A DNA stretch of 64,000 bases from positions 2,028,001-2,092,000 of the forward strand of contig NZ_CP034328.1 of NCBI RefSeq assembly GCF_003940805.1, read 5' to 3'. The notes under the pieces are model-generated. The model did not search any database and was not told where the DNA came from. It saw only the letters and a program-made list of their open reading frames with translations. This document shows positions 51,699 to 60,963 of this stretch, in pieces. Source of the stretch: Tabrizicola piscis. Its GTDB lineage: Bacteria; Pseudomonadota; Alphaproteobacteria; Rhodobacterales; Rhodobacteraceae. Position 1 is the first letter of the stretch. The number at the start of each line of letters is the position of its first letter. The position numbers and the translations under genes are program-made.

Positions 51699-52721
51699 AT
51701 GCGCAAGCTCATTCTCGCAGCGGTTGTAGCGGTTACCAGTTTTTCGACGGCAGCGTTTGCCGAAGGCAGGAAGATCGGGGTGTCCTGGTCAAACTTTCAG
51801 GAACCGCGCTGGAAGTTCGACGCTGCCGCCATGCGGTCATCCATCCAGCGCGACGGCAATGAATACATCACCGCCAATGCCGAGGCGTCTGCCGAAAAGC
51901 AACTGGACGACATTCGCACGATGATCGAACAGGGCGTTGACGCGCTGGTCATCCTGCCCGTCGACCGCGAAGCGATCCTTCCAGCCATCGACCTTGCGGC
52001 CGAAGCGGGCATCCCGGTCATCAGCTATGACCGCCTGATCGAAGATGACCGCGTGTTCTACATCACCTTCGACAACGTGGGTGTCGGGCGGATCATCGCG
52101 GCGATCATCCGGCAGGTCCAGCCAGAGGGGAATTATGTGATCCTTAAGGGCGATCCGGCCGATGCAAACGTCGGATTCCTGCGGCAGGGCATGGAAGAAG
52201 TGATCGGCGCCGCCGTTGCAGGCGGGACGATCAAGATCGTCGGAGAGGCGAATGCCGATGGCTGGAGCCCGGACAGCGCCTATGCGGCCATGGAAAAGAT
52301 CCTTGCGGACAACAATGACCAGGTCGACGCCGTGCTTGCCCAGAATGACGGGATCGCCGGCGCCGTGATCGAGGCGCTGGCGGCGCGCGGGCTTAGCATT
52401 CCAGTCGGCGGCCAGGATGGCGACCCGGCAGCGCTGAACCGGGTGGCGCGGGGCACGCAGGTCGTGTCGGTTTGGAAGAACAACCTCGAACTTGGCAAGG
52501 CCACCGGCAAGATCGCCGGACTTCTGGCCGATGGCGTTTCGATGGAACGGATTCCCGAGGCGATCCGCTTTACCGGCGGCGAGAAAGGCCTGACCTTCAA
52601 CGCCATTCTGCTGAACCCGACACCCATCACCAAGGAGAACCTGAACCTTGTGATCGAGGCGGATATCATCACCCAGAAAGCGGCCTGCGCCGGTGCCGTG
52701 CCGGGTGTCGCCGGCTGCTAG
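51699..52721 (+). CDS. xylF: Xylose ABC transporter substrate-binding protein, copy 1
   Basis: 340 aa. Signal peptide to about residue 21 (TAAFAEG), then the XylF fold: VSWSNFQEPRWKFD, VDALVILPVDREAI, VISYDRLIEDDR, ILKGDPADANVGF, VLAQNDGIAG and GGQDGDPAALNRVARGTQ. The ATG at 51699 has AGGGAGGAG upstream; a TTG one codon earlier is not needed. It is followed by a strong terminator, so it is its own transcription unit. Divergent from the regulator gene. Copy 2 at 52908 is a diverged tandem duplicate. Confidence 0.93.
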   Translation: MRKLILAAVVAVTSFSTAAFAEGRKIGVSWSNFQEPRWKFDAAAMRSSIQRDGNEYITANAEASAEKQLDDIRTMIEQGVDALVILPVDREAILPAIDLAAEAGIPVISYDRLIEDDRVFYITFDNVGVGRIIAAIIRQVQPEGNYVILKGDPADANVGFLRQGMEEVIGAAVAGGTIKIVGEANADGWSPDSAYAAMEKILADNNDQVDAVLAQNDGIAGAVIEALAARGLSIPVGGQDGDPAALNRVARGTQVVSVWKNNLELGKATGKIAGLLADGVSMERIPEAIRFTGGEKGLTFNAILLNPTPITKENLNLVIEADIITQKAACAGAVPGVAGC

Positions 52722-52769
52722 GCAGGCGGTCAGGTCGACGAGATACCCCCTCTGCAGGGGGCCGGAACA

Positions 52770-52810
52770 GGGGCGGCGATCCAGTACGGGTCGCCGCCCC
52801 GCGCTTTTTT
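52770..52810 (+). terminator. Intrinsic terminator after xylF1
   Basis: 10-bp stem GGGGCGGCGA/TCGCCGCCCC (52770-52800), 11-base loop, then GCGC and six Ts. A textbook terminator. Its T-run is also the start of the duplicated 25-base promoter element of xylF2, so termination and initiation signals are fused. Confidence 0.85.
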
Positions 52811-52828
52811 ATTTTGACAACTGAAATT
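52804..52828 (+). promoter_or_regulatory. 25-bp promoter/operator element, copy before xylF2
   Basis: Identical over 25 bases to 51595-51619 and, like it, ends exactly 80 bases before a xylF start codon (52908). It begins within the T-run of the xylF1 terminator. Conservation of both sequence and spacing, in flanks that otherwise differ, argues for a functional promoter-operator rather than chance similarity. Confidence 0.7.
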
Positions 52829-52907
52829 ATTCGCGGCATTTTTCCGCCCGTTCCGGCGAATCTGCCGGGCCGGCCCCTCGCAGGCCGATGTCCATAGGGA
52901 GGATACT

Positions 52908-53933
52908 ATGCGTAACGCAATTCTCGTCGCCGTGATGGCGGTGACTGGCTTTTCGTCGGCTGCGCTTGCTGAAGGCAAGAAGATCGGCGTCAGCTGGGCT
53001 TCGTTCCAGGAAGAGCGCTGGAAGATCGACGAAGCCGCGATGGTCGCCGCCATCGAGGCTGCCGGAAACACCTATGTGAACGCTGACGCTCAGTCGTCGT
53101 CCACCAAGCAGCTGGCCGACATCGAAGCGCTGATCACCCAGGGTGTTGACGCCCTGATCATCAACGCCTGGGACAAGGACGCCATCGGCCCGGCCATCGA
53201 ACTGGCCGCCGCTCAGGGCATCCCGGTCGTCGGCTATGACCGCCTGATCGAAGATGACCGCACCTTCTACCTGACCTTCGACAACGTCGGCGTCGGCCGG
53301 ATCATCGCCGAAACCATCTTTGCCCAGGTCCCGACCGGCAACTACGCCATCATCAAGGGCGACCCGGGTGACCCGAACGCCGGCTTCCTGCTGCAGGGCA
53401 TGATGTCCGTCATTCAGGGTGCCGTGGATTCGGGCGACATCAAGATTGTCGGCGAAGCGTTCTCGGACGGCTGGAAGCCGGAAAGCGCCCAGACCAACAT
53501 GGAACAGATCCTGACCGCCAACAACAACGAGGTTGACGCGGTCCTGTCCCAGAACGACGGCATGGCCGGCGGTGTGGTTGCAGCACTTGGCGCACAAGGT
53601 CTGGTGATCCCGGTCGGTGGCCAGGACGGTGACCTTGCAGCCATCAACCGTGTGGCCCGCGGCACCCAGACCGTTTCGGTCTGGAAAGACGCGCGTCAGC
53701 TTGGCAAGGCCGCTGGCGAAATCGCCTCGGCTCTGGCTGACGGTGCATCGCTGGACAGCATCGAAGGTGCGACCAAGTTCTCGGGCGGTGAGAAGGGCGT
53801 TGAAATGAACGCCATCCTGCTGGCTCCGACGCCGCTGACCAAGGACAACCTGAACGTCGCCATCGACGCAGGTCACATCACCAAAGAGCAAGCCTGCGAA
53901 GGCGCCATGGCCGGCGTCGTCGGCTGCGAGTGA
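52908..53933 (+). CDS. xylF: Xylose ABC transporter substrate-binding protein, copy 2
   Basis: 341 aa, same fold and landmarks as copy 1 (VSWASFQEERWKID, VDALIINAWDKDAI, VVGYDRLIEDDR, IIKGDPGDPNAGF, GGQDGDLAAINRVARGTQ) but with many changes in the ligand-contact loops. Signal peptide to about residue 21. Codon use is heavily biased to C-ending codons, as in highly expressed genes, more so than copy 1. An attenuating hairpin follows and then xylHGBA, so this is probably the main binding protein of the importer. Confidence 0.94.
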   Translation: MRNAILVAVMAVTGFSSAALAEGKKIGVSWASFQEERWKIDEAAMVAAIEAAGNTYVNADAQSSSTKQLADIEALITQGVDALIINAWDKDAIGPAIELAAAQGIPVVGYDRLIEDDRTFYLTFDNVGVGRIIAETIFAQVPTGNYAIIKGDPGDPNAGFLLQGMMSVIQGAVDSGDIKIVGEAFSDGWKPESAQTNMEQILTANNNEVDAVLSQNDGMAGGVVAALGAQGLVIPVGGQDGDLAAINRVARGTQTVSVWKDARQLGKAAGEIASALADGASLDSIEGATKFSGGEKGVEMNAILLAPTPLTKDNLNVAIDAGHITKEQACEGAMAGVVGCE

Positions 53934-53945
53934 TCGTCTGACAAC

Positions 53946-53974
53946 GGGTGCCGGGCTTGTCCCGGCACCCACCT
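53946..53974 (+). terminator. Hairpin between xylF2 and xylH
   Basis: Perfect 10-bp stem GGGTGCCGGG-CTTGT-CCCGGCACCC followed by ACCTTTTC, 13 bases after the xylF2 stop. Strong binding-protein/weak permease expression is commonly set by such an intercistronic hairpin, acting as a partial terminator or as an RNase block. Confidence 0.7.
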
Positions 53975-54099
53975 TTTCAAATCCTGACGGCTTTGCGCCG
54001 TTCCCAAGACGCGACACGGATCTTCTGGCAGCCAGTCATCTGGCCTTGTGCCACGGTTCGGGGTCACGGCGTCTTTCCCTCTGACCGCCGGACGAGGAC

Positions 54100-55482
54100 A
54101 TGACCGACACATCCCTGAAAATCTCCCATGACGCGCAGCCGGGCCCTGTGACCCGCTTTCTGCGCGCAACTGAAATCGACACCCGCCTTCTGGGCATGTT
54201 CGGTGCGCTGCTGCTGATCTGGATCGGGTTCCATCTCTACCCCGGCCTGCGCGATTTCGTTCAGACCCTGCTGGGGGCGGTCTTCGGCGGCGAAGGCAGC
54301 GTAGGCGAGGCCTTCGCCCTGCTGAACCCGGTGGTGGTGTGGGAAAAGGGGTCGTTCCTGACCCCGCAGAACCTGTGGTTCCTTAGCGTGCAAAGCGCGT
54401 CGATCGGCATCATGGCCACGGGGATGGTGCTGGTCATCATCACGCGCAACATCGACCTGTCGGTCGGGGCCATTCTGGGTGTGACCGGCATGATGATGGG
54501 CCTTTTCCAGGTCGAATGGCTGCCGCAATACCTTGGCCTTGGCCACCCGATGATCTGGGTGCTGACCGTGATCCTTGGCATCTTCGTCGGCGGGTCGATC
54601 GGGGCCTTCCAAGGCTCGCTCATTGCCTATCGCGGGATCCCGTCCTTCATCGTCACGCTGGGCGGTCTGCTGATCTGGCGCGGCTTTGCCTTCCTGTCGG
54701 CCAACGGCCGCACGATCTCGCCCGTTGACAGCACCTTCCAGTTGCTGGGCGGCGGGCCCTATGGCGCTGTGGGTGAAACCGGCAGCTACATCGTTGGTGC
54801 GATTGCCATCGTGGCGATCCTTTACCTGATCTACTCGGGCCGCCAATCGCGTAAACGCCACGACTTCCCCCTGCGCCCCATGTGGGCCGAAGTGACGATG
54901 GCGATCCTTGGCTGCGGCCTTGTGATTGGCGCAGTGCTGGTCGTGAACGCCTACCCATGGCCCAAAGGCATCCTGAAGCAGCAGAACCTGCCCGAGGATA
55001 CCTTCGTCAGCCACGGCTTCGCAATCCCCGTCCTGATCATGGTGGCCGTCGCCATCGCGATGACCATCCTGATGAACCGCACCCGCTTTGGCCGCTATGT
55101 CTTTGCCATCGGCGGCAACCCCGAAGCGGCGGCCCTGTCCGGCATCAACGTCAAATGGATGACGCTTAAGATCTTCGCCCTGATGGGTGCGCTGGCCGGC
55201 CTTTCCGCCGTCATCGCCTCGGCCCGCCTGAACTCTGCCACCAACGCACTGGGCCTCTTGGACGAGCTTTACGTCATCGCCGCCGCCGTCATCGGGGGCA
55301 CCTCGCTGGCCGGGGGCGTCGGCACGATTTACGGCGCGATCCTTGGCGCCTTCGTGATGCAATCGCTGAAATCCGGGATGGTGCTGATCGGGTTCGACAC
55401 CGCCGTGCAGCAGATCGTGGTGGGCACCGTTCTGGTGGTGGCCGTCTATCTTGACAACGTTTACCGCCGCCGCGCGAAATAA
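54100..55482 (+). CDS. xylH: Xylose ABC transporter permease
   Basis: 460 aa, long for a CUT2 permease, with about ten to twelve hydrophobic segments. [20 protein letters not shown] is the CUT2 signature and [20 protein letters not shown] lies in the coupling region. An extra loop (about 230-300) contains the SRKRHDF basic stretch. The length and order match XylH of proteobacteria. Start ATG 54100 lies 166 bases after the xylF2 stop. Confidence 0.93.
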   Translation: MTDTSLKISHDAQPGPVTRFLRATEIDTRLLGMFGALLLIWIGFHLYPGLRDFVQTLLGAVFGGEGSVGEAFALLNPVVVWEKGSFLTPQNLWFLSVQSASIGIMATGMVLVIITRNIDLSVGAILGVTGMMMGLFQVEWLPQYLGLGHPMIWVLTVILGIFVGGSIGAFQGSLIAYRGIPSFIVTLGGLLIWRGFAFLSANGRTISPVDSTFQLLGGGPYGAVGETGSYIVGAIAIVAILYLIYSGRQSRKRHDFPLRPMWAEVTMAILGCGLVIGAVLVVNAYPWPKGILKQQNLPEDTFVSHGFAIPVLIMVAVAIAMTILMNRTRFGRYVFAIGGNPEAAALSGINVKWMTLKIFALMGALAGLSAVIASARLNSATNALGLLDELYVIAAAVIGGTSLAGGVGTIYGAILGAFVMQSLKSGMVLIGFDTAVQQIVVGTVLVVAVYLDNVYRRRAK

Positions 55483-55495
55483 GGGAGGGGCTGAG

Positions 55496-56254
55496 ATGAC
55501 CAAAACGGGAACTCCGCTGGTCGAGATGCGCGACATCTCGATCTCCTTCGGCGGGATCAAGGCCGTCGATCACGTCACCGTCGATCTTTACCCGGGTGAG
55601 GTTGTGGGCCTGCTGGGCCATAACGGCGCGGGCAAGTCGACGCTGATCAAGTGCCTGTCCGGCGCCTACAAGGCCGATGCCGGGCAGATCCTGATCAACG
55701 GGCAGGAGGTTGAGATCAACAACCCCCGCGACGCCCGCACGCAAAACATCGAGACGATCTACCAGACCCTTGCGCTGGCCGATAACCTTGACGCCGCCTC
55801 GAACCTGTTCCTGGGGCGCGAGTTGGTGAACGGCATGGGCTTCGTCGACGAATCCGCGATGGAAGCTGAAACCCGCAAGATCATGGGCCGTCTCAACCCC
55901 AACTTCCGCAAGTTCAACGTGCCAGTGTCGGCCCTGTCCGGCGGTCAGCGCCAGTCGGTCGCCATCGCCCGCGCGGTCTACTTCAACGCCAAGATCCTGA
56001 TCATGGACGAACCCACCGCCGCGCTTGGCCCGCATGAAACGCAGATGGTGTCGGAACTGATCCAGGAGCTGAAGGCGCAAGGTCTTGGCATCTTCCTGAT
56101 CGAACATGACATCCACAACGTGATGAAGCTGTGCGACCGGGCAAGCGTGATGAAGAACGGCCAGTTGGTCGGCACCGTGAACGTCAACGAAGTGACCGAT
56201 GAAGACATCCTTGGCATGATCATCCTGGGCAAGAAGCCGGCACTGGCGGCCTGA
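55496..56254 (+). CDS. xylG: Xylose ABC transporter ATP-binding protein (single domain)
   Basis: 252 aa ABC ATPase: Walker [10 protein letters not shown], signature [15 protein letters not shown], Walker [13 protein letters not shown] and switch [10 protein letters not shown]. Enterobacterial XylG has two fused domains (about 510 aa); this one has a single domain and must work as a homodimer. Start 55496 has GGGAGGGG upstream. It follows xylH by 13 bases and precedes xylB by one base. Confidence 0.93.
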   Translation: MTKTGTPLVEMRDISISFGGIKAVDHVTVDLYPGEVVGLLGHNGAGKSTLIKCLSGAYKADAGQILINGQEVEINNPRDARTQNIETIYQTLALADNLDAASNLFLGRELVNGMGFVDESAMEAETRKIMGRLNPNFRKFNVPVSALSGGQRQSVAIARAVYFNAKILIMDEPTAALGPHETQMVSELIQELKAQGLGIFLIEHDIHNVMKLCDRASVMKNGQLVGTVNVNEVTDEDILGMIILGKKPALAA

Positions 56255-56255
56255 G

Positions 56256-57692
56256 ATGTATATCGGCCTTGATCTGGGCACCTCCGGCCTGAAGGGCATT
56301 CTCATCGGCGAGGATCAGACCGTTCTCGCCGAGGCGACCGCCCCCCTTACCGTCCAACGCCCGGCTGAGGGTTGGAGCGAGCAATCCCCCTCCGACTGGA
56401 TCTCCGCGGCCGAGGCGGTGCTGGACCAGCTTGCCGCCAAGGGCCTTGGGCAGGTCCGTGGCATCGGACTTTCTGGCCACATGCACGGCGCTACCCTGCT
56501 GGACGCCGGGGACGAAGTGTTGCGCCCCTGCATCCTGTGGAACGACACCCGCAGCCACGAGGAAGCAGCCGAGCTTGACGGCGACCCGATGTTCCGCCGC
56601 CTGACCGGCAACATCGTCTTCCCCGGCTTCACCGCGCCGAAACTGATGTGGGTCCGCACGCACGAGCCCCGGATCTGGGACCGTGTGGCGAAAATCCTGC
56701 TGCCGAAGGATTACCTGCGCCTCTGGCTGACCGGCGATCATGTCGGTGAGATGTCGGATGCCGCTGGCACAAGCTGGCTGGATACCGGCAAGCGTGACTG
56801 GTCCGATGATCTTCTGGCCGCCACTGGCCTGACCCGCAGCCACATGCCCCGGCTTGTCGAAGGCTCTGCCATCTCCGGCCAGCTGCGCGATGCGTTGGCC
56901 GCCCGCTGGGGCCTGCCGAAAGGCGTGGTCATCGCCGGGGGTGGCGGTGACAACGCGGCCTCGGGCGTGGGTGTCGGCGTCGTGCGGGCGGGGGAGGCGT
57001 TTGTCTCGCTTGGCACGTCCGGCGTGCTTTTCGCGGCGAATGACGGCTACCAGCCCGACCCCGCCACTGCCGTCCACACCTTCTGCCACGCGCTGCCAAA
57101 CACTTGGCACCAGATGGGCGTGATCCTGGCCGCGACCGACGCGCTCAATTGGTACGCCAAGCTGACCGGCACCGATGCCGCCAAGCTGACGGGCGAGCTT
57201 GGGGCGCTTCAGGCCCCCGGCAAGACCGTGTTCCTGCCCTACCTCGGCGGTGAGCGTACCCCCCTGAACTCCGCCACCGTCCGTGGCGCTTTCACCGGGC
57301 TCGAACATGCCACCGACCGCGCCGCAGGCACCCGCGCTGTGCTGGAAGGCGTGACCTATGCCATCCGCGACAGCCGCGACGCCCTTGCCGCCACCGGCAC
57401 CCAGCTGGAGCATCTGCTGGCCGTCGGCGGCGGCTCACGCTCGGACTACTGGCTACGCCTCATCGCCACGGCACTCGACTGCCCCGTCCAACTCCCCGTC
57501 GCGGGGGACTTCGGCGGTGCTTTCGGGGCGGCCCGCCTTGGCCTGATGGCCGCCACCGGCGCGGGGGCCGAGATTGCCACCCTGCCAAAGATCGCCCGGG
57601 TCATCGACCCCGACCCCACCCTGAAAGACGCATTCGATGCAGGCCACGCCCGCTTCCGCGCCGCCCAATCTGCCATCAAGGATCTGAAATGA
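56256..57692 (+). CDS. xylB: Xylulokinase
   Basis: 478 aa FGGY-family kinase, which makes D-xylulose 5-phosphate from D-xylulose and [17 protein letters not shown] at the start (phosphate-binding loop), [13 protein letters not shown] (substrate loop), [23 protein letters not shown] and the C-terminal [16 protein letters not shown] are family motifs. Stop overlaps the xylA ATG (ATGA), which links the two genes in translation. Confidence 0.96.
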   Translation: MYIGLDLGTSGLKGILIGEDQTVLAEATAPLTVQRPAEGWSEQSPSDWISAAEAVLDQLAAKGLGQVRGIGLSGHMHGATLLDAGDEVLRPCILWNDTRSHEEAAELDGDPMFRRLTGNIVFPGFTAPKLMWVRTHEPRIWDRVAKILLPKDYLRLWLTGDHVGEMSDAAGTSWLDTGKRDWSDDLLAATGLTRSHMPRLVEGSAISGQLRDALAARWGLPKGVVIAGGGGDNAASGVGVGVVRAGEAFVSLGTSGVLFAANDGYQPDPATAVHTFCHALPNTWHQMGVILAATDALNWYAKLTGTDAAKLTGELGALQAPGKTVFLPYLGGERTPLNSATVRGAFTGLEHATDRAAGTRAVLEGVTYAIRDSRDALAATGTQLEHLLAVGGGSRSDYWLRLIATALDCPVQLPVAGDFGGAFGAARLGLMAATGAGAEIATLPKIARVIDPDPTLKDAFDAGHARFRAAQSAIKDLK

Positions 57693-58990
57693 CCGATTTT
57701 TTCAAAGGCATCCCCGCCGTCAAATACGAAGGCCCTTCGTCCAAGAACGAATTCGCCTTCCGCCATTACAACCCGGATGAGGTGATCCTTGGCAAGCGGA
57801 TGGAAGACCATCTGCGCTTCGCCGTCGCCTATTGGCACAGCTTCGCCTGGCCGGGTGGTGACCCCTTCGGCGGTCAGACCTTTGACCGTCCTTGGTTCGG
57901 CGACACCATGGCACTGGCGAAGATGAAGGCCGATGTGGCCTTCGAGATGTTCGATATCCTCGGCCAGCCCTTCTACTGCTTCCACGACGCCGACATGCGC
58001 CCCGAGGGCGCGAATTTCGCCGAAAGCCTGAAGAACCTGAACGAGATTGCCGATTACCTTGGCGAAAAGCAGACCAAGCACAAAACCAAGCTCCTCTGGG
58101 GCACCGCCAACCTCTTCTCCCACCGCCGCTGGATGTCGGGTGCCGCCACCAACCCCGACCCGGACGTCTACGCCTACGCCGCCGCCACCGTGAAGGCGAA
58201 CATGGACGTGACGCACCGCCTTGGCGGGCAGAACTACGTCCTCTGGGGCGGGCGTGAGGGGTATGAGACGCTCCTGAACACCGACCTCAAGGCCGAACGC
58301 GCCCATGCCGGGCGGTTCCTCCAGCAGGTGGTGGAGTACAAGCACAAGATCGGCTTCAACGGCGCGATCCTGATCGAACCGAAGCCGCAGGAGCCGTCAA
58401 AGCACCAGTACGACTACGACGTCGCCACGGTCTACGGCTTCCTGGTGGAGTTCGGGCTGGAAAAGGAAGTTCAGGTCAACATCGAACAGGGCCACGCCAT
58501 CCTTGCTGGCCACAGCTTCGAGCATGAGATCGGGCTCGCGGCGGCTTTGGGCATCTTCGGCTCCATCGACATGAACCGGAACGACTATCAGTCCGGCTGG
58601 GACACCGACCAGTTCCCGAACAACCACGCCGAAAAGGCCGTGGCCTTCTATGAGATCCTGAAAGCAGGCGGCTTCACCACCGGCGGCGTGAACTTTGACG
58701 CCAAGATCCGCCGCCAGTCGCTGGACCCGGAGGACCTGATCCTTGCCCATGTCGGCGGCATGGACACCTGCGCCCGCGCGCTGAAATCGGCCGCTGCCCT
58801 GATGGAAAGCGGTGAGATGGAGGCGGCTGTGAAGGCCCGCTACGCAGGCTGGTCTGACCCCAAGGCGCAAGCGATGCTGAAGGGCAGCCTTGAAGACGCA
58901 GCGGCCCGCGTGATCGCCGAAAAGATCGAACCGCAGCCGAAATCCGGCCGGCAAGAGCGGCTGGAAAACCTGTGGAATCGCTACGTCTGA
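57689..58990 (+). CDS. xylA: Xylose isomerase
   Basis: 433 aa, the usual length. Converts D-xylose to D-xylulose with two divalent metals. Signature 1 is [14 protein letters not shown] and signature 2 [26 protein letters not shown] holds the catalytic His-Asp pair. It closes the xylose operon and is followed by a strong hairpin flush against the convergent YihY gene. Confidence 0.97.
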   Translation: MTDFFKGIPAVKYEGPSSKNEFAFRHYNPDEVILGKRMEDHLRFAVAYWHSFAWPGGDPFGGQTFDRPWFGDTMALAKMKADVAFEMFDILGQPFYCFHDADMRPEGANFAESLKNLNEIADYLGEKQTKHKTKLLWGTANLFSHRRWMSGAATNPDPDVYAYAAATVKANMDVTHRLGGQNYVLWGGREGYETLLNTDLKAERAHAGRFLQQVVEYKHKIGFNGAILIEPKPQEPSKHQYDYDVATVYGFLVEFGLEKEVQVNIEQGHAILAGHSFEHEIGLAAALGIFGSIDMNRNDYQSGWDTDQFPNNHAEKAVAFYEILKAGGFTTGGVNFDAKIRRQSLDPEDLILAHVGGMDTCARALKSAAALMESGEMEAAVKARYAGWSDPKAQAMLKGSLEDAAARVIAEKIEPQPKSGRQERLENLWNRYV

Positions 58991-58996
58991 CAGGTT

Positions 58997-59019
58997 GGGC
59001 GCCCGGAAAACGGGCGCCC
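58997..59019. terminator. Hairpin between xylA and the convergent YihY gene
   Basis: 9-bp inverted repeat GGGCGCCCG-GAAAA-CGGGCGCCC occupying almost the whole gap between the two stop codons. Symmetric and GC-rich, it likely blocks read-through in both directions, although it lacks a T-run on the plus strand. Confidence 0.65.
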
Positions 59020-59020
59020 C

Positions 59021-59851
59021 TCACCATTCCTCGGCGTCAAGCTCGGCGTTGATCGCGCCGCCCAGCAGCACGGCCCAGACGCTCAGGTACAGCCACACCA
59101 TCAGGATGATGACCGCCCCGATCGACCCGTAGATCGCGTTGTAATTGTTGAAGTTCGCCAGATAGGTCGAGAAGGCGAACGACACGATCGCCCAAGCAAT
59201 TGCCGCCACCAGCACCCCCACGGTGATCCAGGTCGACCGCCGCCGCCGCCCGACGTTCGGGCCAAAGCGGTACAGGATCGACAGGCAGGTCAGTACCAGC
59301 AGGAACATCGCCACCCAAGGCAGCACCTGCAACAGCCAGGCACCAAAGGTCCCCAGCTTGATGTAGCTTAGCAGGATCGGCACCACGACCACCGTCAACA
59401 GCGCCACGAACAGCGCACCGATCAGCGCCACGGTCAGCAGCAGATCGACCGCCACGCCCCGGATCCAGCCCCGAGGCTGCGCCCGGTGCACCACGTCCAG
59501 CCCCTGCACCAGTGCCGACACCCCCGCCCGCGCGGAATAAAGCGCAATGGCAACCGACAGCGCCGTCGTCCAGCCCAGCGTCGCCTTTGGTGCAGTGACC
59601 AGCCCAATCACCTGGTCATGGATCAGGGTGCGGGCGTCCGGCGGCAGGAACCGCTCGGCTATGGCCAGATAGCCGGTGATCACATTCGGGTCCGCCACCA
59701 AGCCCCACAGGGCCACCGCCGCCCCAAGGCCGGGAAACACCGCGAACATCGCGTAAAACGCCACGCCGGCAGCAATCAACCCAAAGTGGCCGTTGCCCAC
59801 CCGCGTCGAGACCGCCACCAGGAACTTCCAAAACCGTCCGATCCAGATCAT
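59021..59851 (-). CDS. YihY/BrkB-family inner-membrane protein
   Basis: 276 aa with about six hydrophobic helices. Family landmarks: GLIAAGVAFYAMFAVFPGLG, LYSARAGVSALVQGLDVVHR and NNYNAIYGSIGAVIILMVWL near the C-terminus. Formerly called ribonuclease BN by error; the true role is unclear (virulence or transport related). Start 59851; the frame is open upstream. Divergent from the aldo/keto reductase gene with an 84-base gap. Confidence 0.9.
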   Translation of the reverse strand: MIWIGRFWKFLVAVSTRVGNGHFGLIAAGVAFYAMFAVFPGLGAAVALWGLVADPNVITGYLAIAERFLPPDARTLIHDQVIGLVTAPKATLGWTTALSVAIALYSARAGVSALVQGLDVVHRAQPRGWIRGVAVDLLLTVALIGALFVALLTVVVVPILLSYIKLGTFGAWLLQVLPWVAMFLLVLTCLSILYRFGPNVGRRRRSTWITVGVLVAAIAWAIVSFAFSTYLANFNNYNAIYGSIGAVIILMVWLYLSVWAVLLGGAINAELDAEEW

Positions 59852-59935
59852 CCCGTCAGCATCCCCCGGATCGCCCCCTTGCGCAACTTGAAGCCGTCCC
59901 CCGCGCGTGAAATGGTGCGCCAACTGGAGGACCCG

Positions 59936-60961
59936 ATGACCTATACCCCCCGCGAAGACCGGTATGACCGGATGATCTACCGCCGCTGCGGCCGCTCCGG
60001 CCTGCAACTACCGGCGATCAGCCTTGGCCTGTGGCACAACTTCGGCCACGACACGCCGCATGCCACCAAGCAGGCGATCTGCCGCACTGCCTTTGACCAT
60101 GGCATCACCCACTTCGACCTTGCCAATAACTACGGCCCCCCCGCCGGCAGCGCCGAGGAGGCGTTTGGGGAACTCCTCCGCACCGATTTCCGTTCCCACC
60201 GGGATGAGCTGATCATTTCCTCCAAGGCCGGCTACCACATGTGGAATGGCCCCTACGGGGAATGGGGCAGCCGAAAGTACATGATCGCCTCCTGCGACCA
60301 GTCGTTGAAGCGGATGGGCCTTGATTACGTCGACATCTTCTATTCCCACCGCTTCGACCCCGACACGCCGCTGGAAGAAACCATGGGCGCTTTGGATCAT
60401 ATCGTGCGGTCAGGCCGGGCGCAGTATGTCGGCATCTCCAGCTACAACAGCCAGCGCACGCGCGAGGCTGTGGCGATCCTGAAAGACCTTGGCACACCGC
60501 TGCTGATCCACCAGCCCAGCTACAACATCCTGAACCGATGGGTGGAAACCGATGGGCTGAAGGACACGCTGGCCGACCTTGGCGTCGGCTCCATCGCCTT
60601 CATTCCCTTGGCGCAGGGCCTGCTGACGAACAAGTACCTGAACGGCATCCCTGCAGGCAGCCGCGCGACACAAGGCAAATCGCTGGATCCTGCCGTGGTG
60701 GAAAAGGCGGTTGTTTCAGTCCGCAAGCTGAACGACATGGCGACTGCGCGGGGGCAGACCTTGGCGCAGATGGCGCTGGCTTGGGTCTTGCGGGGCGGTG
60801 GCGTCACCAGCGCGCTGATCGGGGCGTCAAAGCCGGAACAGGTGGAAGACTGCGCCGCCGCGATCCGCAACCTTGACTTCTCGGCAGAAGAACTGGCCGG
60901 GATCGACGCGATTTCCGAAGAAAAGGCCATCAACCTCTGGGCCAAATCCTCATCTGACTAG
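59936..60961 (+). CDS. Aldo/keto reductase (L-glyceraldehyde 3-phosphate reductase type)
   Basis: 341 aa TIM-barrel NADPH reductase of the AKR14/YghZ group. Catalytic residues: Asp and Tyr in FDLANNYG, Lys in SSKAGYHMWNGPYG, His in YSHRFDPDTPLEE; cofactor loop ALIGASKPEQVED. E. coli YghZ reduces L-glyceraldehyde 3-phosphate and methylglyoxal. ATG 59936 has GGAGG upstream. The gene is not in the xyl operon but would help with reactive triose products. Confidence 0.93.
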   Translation: MTYTPREDRYDRMIYRRCGRSGLQLPAISLGLWHNFGHDTPHATKQAICRTAFDHGITHFDLANNYGPPAGSAEEAFGELLRTDFRSHRDELIISSKAGYHMWNGPYGEWGSRKYMIASCDQSLKRMGLDYVDIFYSHRFDPDTPLEETMGALDHIVRSGRAQYVGISSYNSQRTREAVAILKDLGTPLLIHQPSYNILNRWVETDGLKDTLADLGVGSIAFIPLAQGLLTNKYLNGIPAGSRATQGKSLDPAVVEKAVVSVRKLNDMATARGQTLAQMALAWVLRGGGVTSALIGASKPEQVEDCAAAIRNLDFSAEELAGIDAISEEKAINLWAKSSSD

Positions 60962-60963
60962 GG

